DNA of 64,000 nt, taken from Streptomyces asoensis (lineage in GTDB: Bacteria; Actinomycetota; Actinomycetes; Streptomycetales; Streptomycetaceae). The translations under genes and the position numbers were made by a program. Shown one piece after another: positions 61,140-64,000 of this stretch; position 1 is the stretch's first letter; every line of letters starts with the position of its first letter. The notes under the pieces are model-generated. The model ran no database searches, was not told where the DNA came from, and saw nothing but the letters and a program-made list of their open reading frames with translations. The stretch covers positions 4,030,001 to 4,094,000 of the forward strand of contig NZ_CP049838.1 of assembly GCF_013085465.1 (NCBI RefSeq). Reading direction: 5' to 3'.

Positions 61140-63584
61140 GTGTCCAGACCCGTAGGAAACAGAACCCGCCGTGCCGCCTACGCGCTCATATCCGTGGGTG
61201 TGGCGAGCGCGTTCGCCATCACCTCGCTGCCCGCCGCCTACGCGACGCCGTCCGCCACCGCGGTGATCTCCGAGGTGTACGGCGGTGGCGGGAACTCCGG
61301 GGCGACCCTGACCCGGGACTTCGTCGAGCTGGGCAACGCGGGGTCGGCTGCCTACGACCTGGCCGGGTACAGCGTGCAGTACCTGCCGGGTGCGCCGTCG
61401 GCGTCCTCGCTGTGGCAGGTGACGGCGCTGAGCGGGGCCGTCGCGCCCGGCGGGCGTTTCCTCGTCGCCGAGGCCGCCGGGACCGGAGGGAGCACCGCGC
61501 TGCCCACCGCCGACGCCACCGGTTCCGTCGCCATGAGCGCCACCAGCGGCACCATCGCCCTCGTCTCCGGTACCACCGCCCTGACGTGCAAGACCGCCGC
61601 CGACTGCGCCGCCGACGGTCGGATCGTCGACCTGGTCGGCTACGGCAGCGCCCTCGTACGGGAGGGCAGCGGGCCTGCCACCGGGGCCTCCAACACCGCC
61701 GCCGTCGCGCGGGGCGCCGCCCTGGGCGACACCGACGACAACGCCGCCGACCTCACGGCCGGTACCCCATCGCCCGTCAACTCCGCCGGAGGGACTCCTG
61801 GTTCGGGCGACGGCGGCGGGGACGGTGGAGACGGCGGTGGCGATCCGACCACGCCCGGTACCGTCCGCGTCCACAACATCCAGGGCACCACCCGGCTCTC
61901 CCCGCTCGCCGGGCAGACCGTCAGCCGAGTGCCGGGCATCGTCACCGGGGTGCGGACCTCCGGGTCCAAGGGGTACTGGATCCAGGATCCGACGGCGGAC
62001 GCCGACTCCCGCACCAGCGAGGGCGTGTTCGTGTACACCGGGTCCGCCACGCCCACCGTCGCCGTCGGCGACTCCGTGCTGGTCAGCGGCAAGGTCAGCG
62101 AGTACTACCCGAGCAGCACCAGCCAGTCGGTCACCGAGCTCACCGCCCCCACCGCGACCGTGCTGTCCAGCGGCAACGCGCTGCCCGCCGCCGTCGCCCT
62201 GAGCGCCGCGAACGTGCCCGCCGCGTACATCCCCACCGCCGGTGGCGGCAGCATCGAGTCGCTCGCCCTCGAACCGGCCGTGTACGCCCAGGACTTCTAC
62301 GAGTCGACGGAGGGGATGCGGGTCGCGTTCTCCGACGCCCGTGTCGTCGGCGCGAGCGACGCGTACGGCGAGCTGTGGGTGACCGTCAAGCCGGACGAGA
62401 ACGCCACGGCCCGCGGCGGGACGCTCTACCCCTCCTACGACCAGCCGGGCACCGGTCGTCTTGAGGTCATGTCGCTCGACACCACCACCGCCTTCCCCTC
62501 CGCCGACGTCGGCGACGAACTGTCCGGCACCACCACCGGGCCGCTCGACTACTCCACCTACGGCGGCTACAACGTCCAGGCCACGCAGCTCGGCACCCTG
62601 GTCGACAACGGGCTGAAGCAGGAAGTGACCCGTCGGCAGAAGGGCGACGAGCTCGCGGTCGCCACGTACAACGTGGAGAACCTGGACGCGCTGGACGCCC
62701 AGGAGAAGATCGACCGGCTCGCGCACGGGGTCGCCGTCAACCTCAACTCCCCCGATGTCGTCGCCCTGGAGGAGATCCAGGACGACAACGGCGCCACCAA
62801 CGACGGCACCGTCACCTCCGAGGCCACCCTGAAGCGGTTCACCGACGCCATCCGCGCCGCCGGCGGCCCCCGCTACCAGTGGCGCTACATCGCCCCCACC
62901 GACAACCAGGACGGCGGGGAGCCCGGCGGCAACATCCGTCAGGTCTTCCTCTTCAACCCCAAGCGGGTCTCCTTCACCGACCGGGCCGGCGGTGACGCCG
63001 TCACGGCAACCAGCGTGGTGAAGACCAGGAAGGGCGCGAAGCTCACCGCCTCCCCGGGGCGCATCGACCCGGCCTCCGACGCCTGGGACAACAGCCGCAA
63101 GCCGCTGGTCGGCGAGTTCGTCTTCCACGGGGAGACGGTCTTCGTGATCGCCAACCACTTCACCTCCAAGGGCGGCGACCAGCCCCTGCACGGCCGCTAC
63201 CAGCCGCCGTCACGCAGCTCCGAGACCCAGCGCCAGGCACAGGCGGCCGAGGTGAACTCCTTCGTCAAGTCCCTGCTCGCGGCGGACAAGAACGCCAAGA
63301 CCGTGGTGCTCGGCGACCTCAACGACTACGAGTTCTCCCAGACCGTGGCCACCCTCACCGCCGGCCGTGTCCTCACCCCGCTGATCACCACCCTGCCGGC
63401 CGCCGAGCGGTACACCTACGTCTACGACGGCAACTCGCAGACCCTGGACCACATCCTCACCAGCCCGGCCGTCACGCACTACGACTACGACGTGGTGCAC
63501 ATCAACGCCGAGTTCGCCGACCAGGCCAGCGATCACGACCCGCAGGTCGTACGGATCGACGTCAGCCGGTGCCGCAGGGGCTGA
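61140..63584 (+). CDS. Secreted endonuclease/exonuclease/phosphatase-family nuclease (ExeM/NucH-like)
   Basis: 814 aa. Signal peptide (ALISVGVASAFAITSLPAAY), a lamin-tail domain at about 38-205 (AVISEVYGGGGNSGATLTRD, FVELGN), a Gly/Asp linker, an OB-fold-like domain (GIVTGVRTSGSKGYWIQDP) and a C-terminal EEP nuclease with YNVENLD, ALEEIQDDNGATNDG, GDLNDYEF and ASDHDPQVVRID. It degrades extracellular DNA, probably for nutrition; this layout is shared by ExeM-type nucleases. GTG 61140 follows GAGGAG at 9 nt. Confidence 0.93.
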   Translation: MSRPVGNRTRRAAYALISVGVASAFAITSLPAAYATPSATAVISEVYGGGGNSGATLTRDFVELGNAGSAAYDLAGYSVQYLPGAPSASSLWQVTALSGAVAPGGRFLVAEAAGTGGSTALPTADATGSVAMSATSGTIALVSGTTALTCKTAADCAADGRIVDLVGYGSALVREGSGPATGASNTAAVARGAALGDTDDNAADLTAGTPSPVNSAGGTPGSGDGGGDGGDGGGDPTTPGTVRVHNIQGTTRLSPLAGQTVSRVPGIVTGVRTSGSKGYWIQDPTADADSRTSEGVFVYTGSATPTVAVGDSVLVSGKVSEYYPSSTSQSVTELTAPTATVLSSGNALPAAVALSAANVPAAYIPTAGGGSIESLALEPAVYAQDFYESTEGMRVAFSDARVVGASDAYGELWVTVKPDENATARGGTLYPSYDQPGTGRLEVMSLDTTTAFPSADVGDELSGTTTGPLDYSTYGGYNVQATQLGTLVDNGLKQEVTRRQKGDELAVATYNVENLDALDAQEKIDRLAHGVAVNLNSPDVVALEEIQDDNGATNDGTVTSEATLKRFTDAIRAAGGPRYQWRYIAPTDNQDGGEPGGNIRQVFLFNPKRVSFTDRAGGDAVTATSVVKTRKGAKLTASPGRIDPASDAWDNSRKPLVGEFVFHGETVFVIANHFTSKGGDQPLHGRYQPPSRSSETQRQAQAAEVNSFVKSLLAADKNAKTVVLGDLNDYEFSQTVATLTAGRVLTPLITTLPAAERYTYVYDGNSQTLDHILTSPAVTHYDYDVVHINAEFADQASDHDPQVVRIDVSRCRRG

Positions 63585-63616
63585 CCGCAGAGCAGGAGAG
63601 CCGGTGCGGGCGCGGG

Positions 63617-64000
63617 CTACGCGTACAGGCCCCCGCCCGCCTCGTCCTCGAAGACGCCCGGCCAGTACCGCCGGCCGTCGTCCGTGGGGACGGCCGGGAC
63701 CGGGGTCGGGTCGCAGGCGACCGGGTCGACCGCGGCCAGGGTGCGGGACATCGTCTCGGCGAGCTGGTCGTAGGCCTCGGTCAGCCGGTGCACCGCGTCC
63801 AGGGCCCGCTCACGGCGGATCAGCCAGAGGGTGAACGCCAGCGTCGAGATGTCGGCGTTGAGCGGGCGCAGGCCGAGATCCGGCTCGCTCCAGCTCAGCA
63901 CCGCGCCCGTGGCGCCGTCGACGACCAGGCTGGTCTCCTCGAGGAGATGGCCCAGGCGGATCAGCCGGTCGGCGTTCGCGGGCAGCCGCTCCTCGGTGAG
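63617..64000 (-). CDS. SUKH-4-like immunity protein, partial at window edge
   Basis: C-terminal 127 residues only; the gene continues beyond the right end. The pattern LVVDGATGAVLSWSEPDLGL, RPLNADISTLAFTLWLIRRE and LTEAYDQLAETMSRTLAAVD matches the C-terminal half of SUKH-4 proteins. SUKH families protect against polymorphic toxins, but Streptomyces carry many copies without a paired toxin. Whether a toxin gene lies outside the window is not visible. Terminal GVFEDEAGGGLYA before the stop. Confidence 0.7.
   Translation of the reverse strand, partial: LTEERLPANADRLIRLGHLLEETSLVVDGATGAVLSWSEPDLGLRPLNADISTLAFTLWLIRRERALDAVHRLTEAYDQLAETMSRTLAAVDPVACDPTPVPAVPTDDGRRYWPGVFEDEAGGGLYA

Overview
The window is very GC-rich chromosomal DNA from a filamentous actinomycete, almost certainly a Streptomyces. 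The signs are strong G/C at third codon positions, many GTG/TTG starts, many leaderless genes, an SsgA-like sporulation protein, DasR-type operators on an N-acetylglucosamine PTS, a Cys-ending leader peptide before a CysO/CysM pair, and the order PBP, nagF-nagE1-nagE2, pncB, clpS, M6 protease, SsgA-like protein, hppD. From memory that order resembles the S. coelicolor chromosomal core; I could not check this. No IS element, prophage, CRISPR array or rRNA was seen. There are two tRNA genes: Leu(UAG) near 20.6 kb and Cys(GCA) near 57.4 kb.

Layout. 0-8 kb: ECF sigma factor with a membrane partner, small heat-shock protein with a clear promoter, membrane proteins, a GlxA-type AraC regulator, and a Tat-exported alginate-lyase-like protein with an LAxTG sortase signal. 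8-20 kb: MFS permease, DUF445 protein, secreted SGNH hydrolase, DUF1707/LiaF-like protein, a three-gene ABC-2 exporter, a class A PBP, an SMR guanidinium exporter behind a guanidine-III riboswitch, a GroES-like protein, a DUF3618 protein and a peroxiredoxin. 20-26 kb: tRNA-Leu, rdgB, lipoprotein, rph and the nagF/nagE1/nagE2 PTS with three dre-like operators. 26-36 kb: MBL hydrolase, membrane-anchored MazF-like protein, cysM-cysO with leader peptide, LacI regulator, pncA, pncB, clpS with a DUF2017 gene, amino-acid permease, and mec. 36-47 kb: secreted M6 protease, two RDD proteins, SsgG-like protein, FAD oxidase, TPR protein, hppD with a divergent Lrp regulator. 47-57 kb: four-gene betaine/choline-type ABC importer, Lon-like S16 protease, IclR regulator, DExH helicase, RHH/Doc toxin-antitoxin pair, MFS permease. 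57-64 kb: tRNA-Cys, then a lower-GC accessory segment with a GTPase plus two-TM protein pair, a small secreted protein and a repeat-containing protein, then a degraded stretch, a secreted nuclease and a SUKH-4-like gene cut by the window edge.

Functional links. cysM, cysO and the unlinked mec rebuild the sulfur-carrier route to cysteine, probably controlled by the leader peptide. nagF supplies EIIB to two EIIC proteins under DasR-type control. pncA and pncB form an NAD salvage pair. The guanidine aptamer explains the SMR exporter. The least understood locus, and the best candidate for something new, is the overlapping GTPase/two-TM pair beside tRNA-Cys. At least a dozen genes carry a -10-like hexamer 6-7 nt before the start codon, which predicts leaderless mRNAs.
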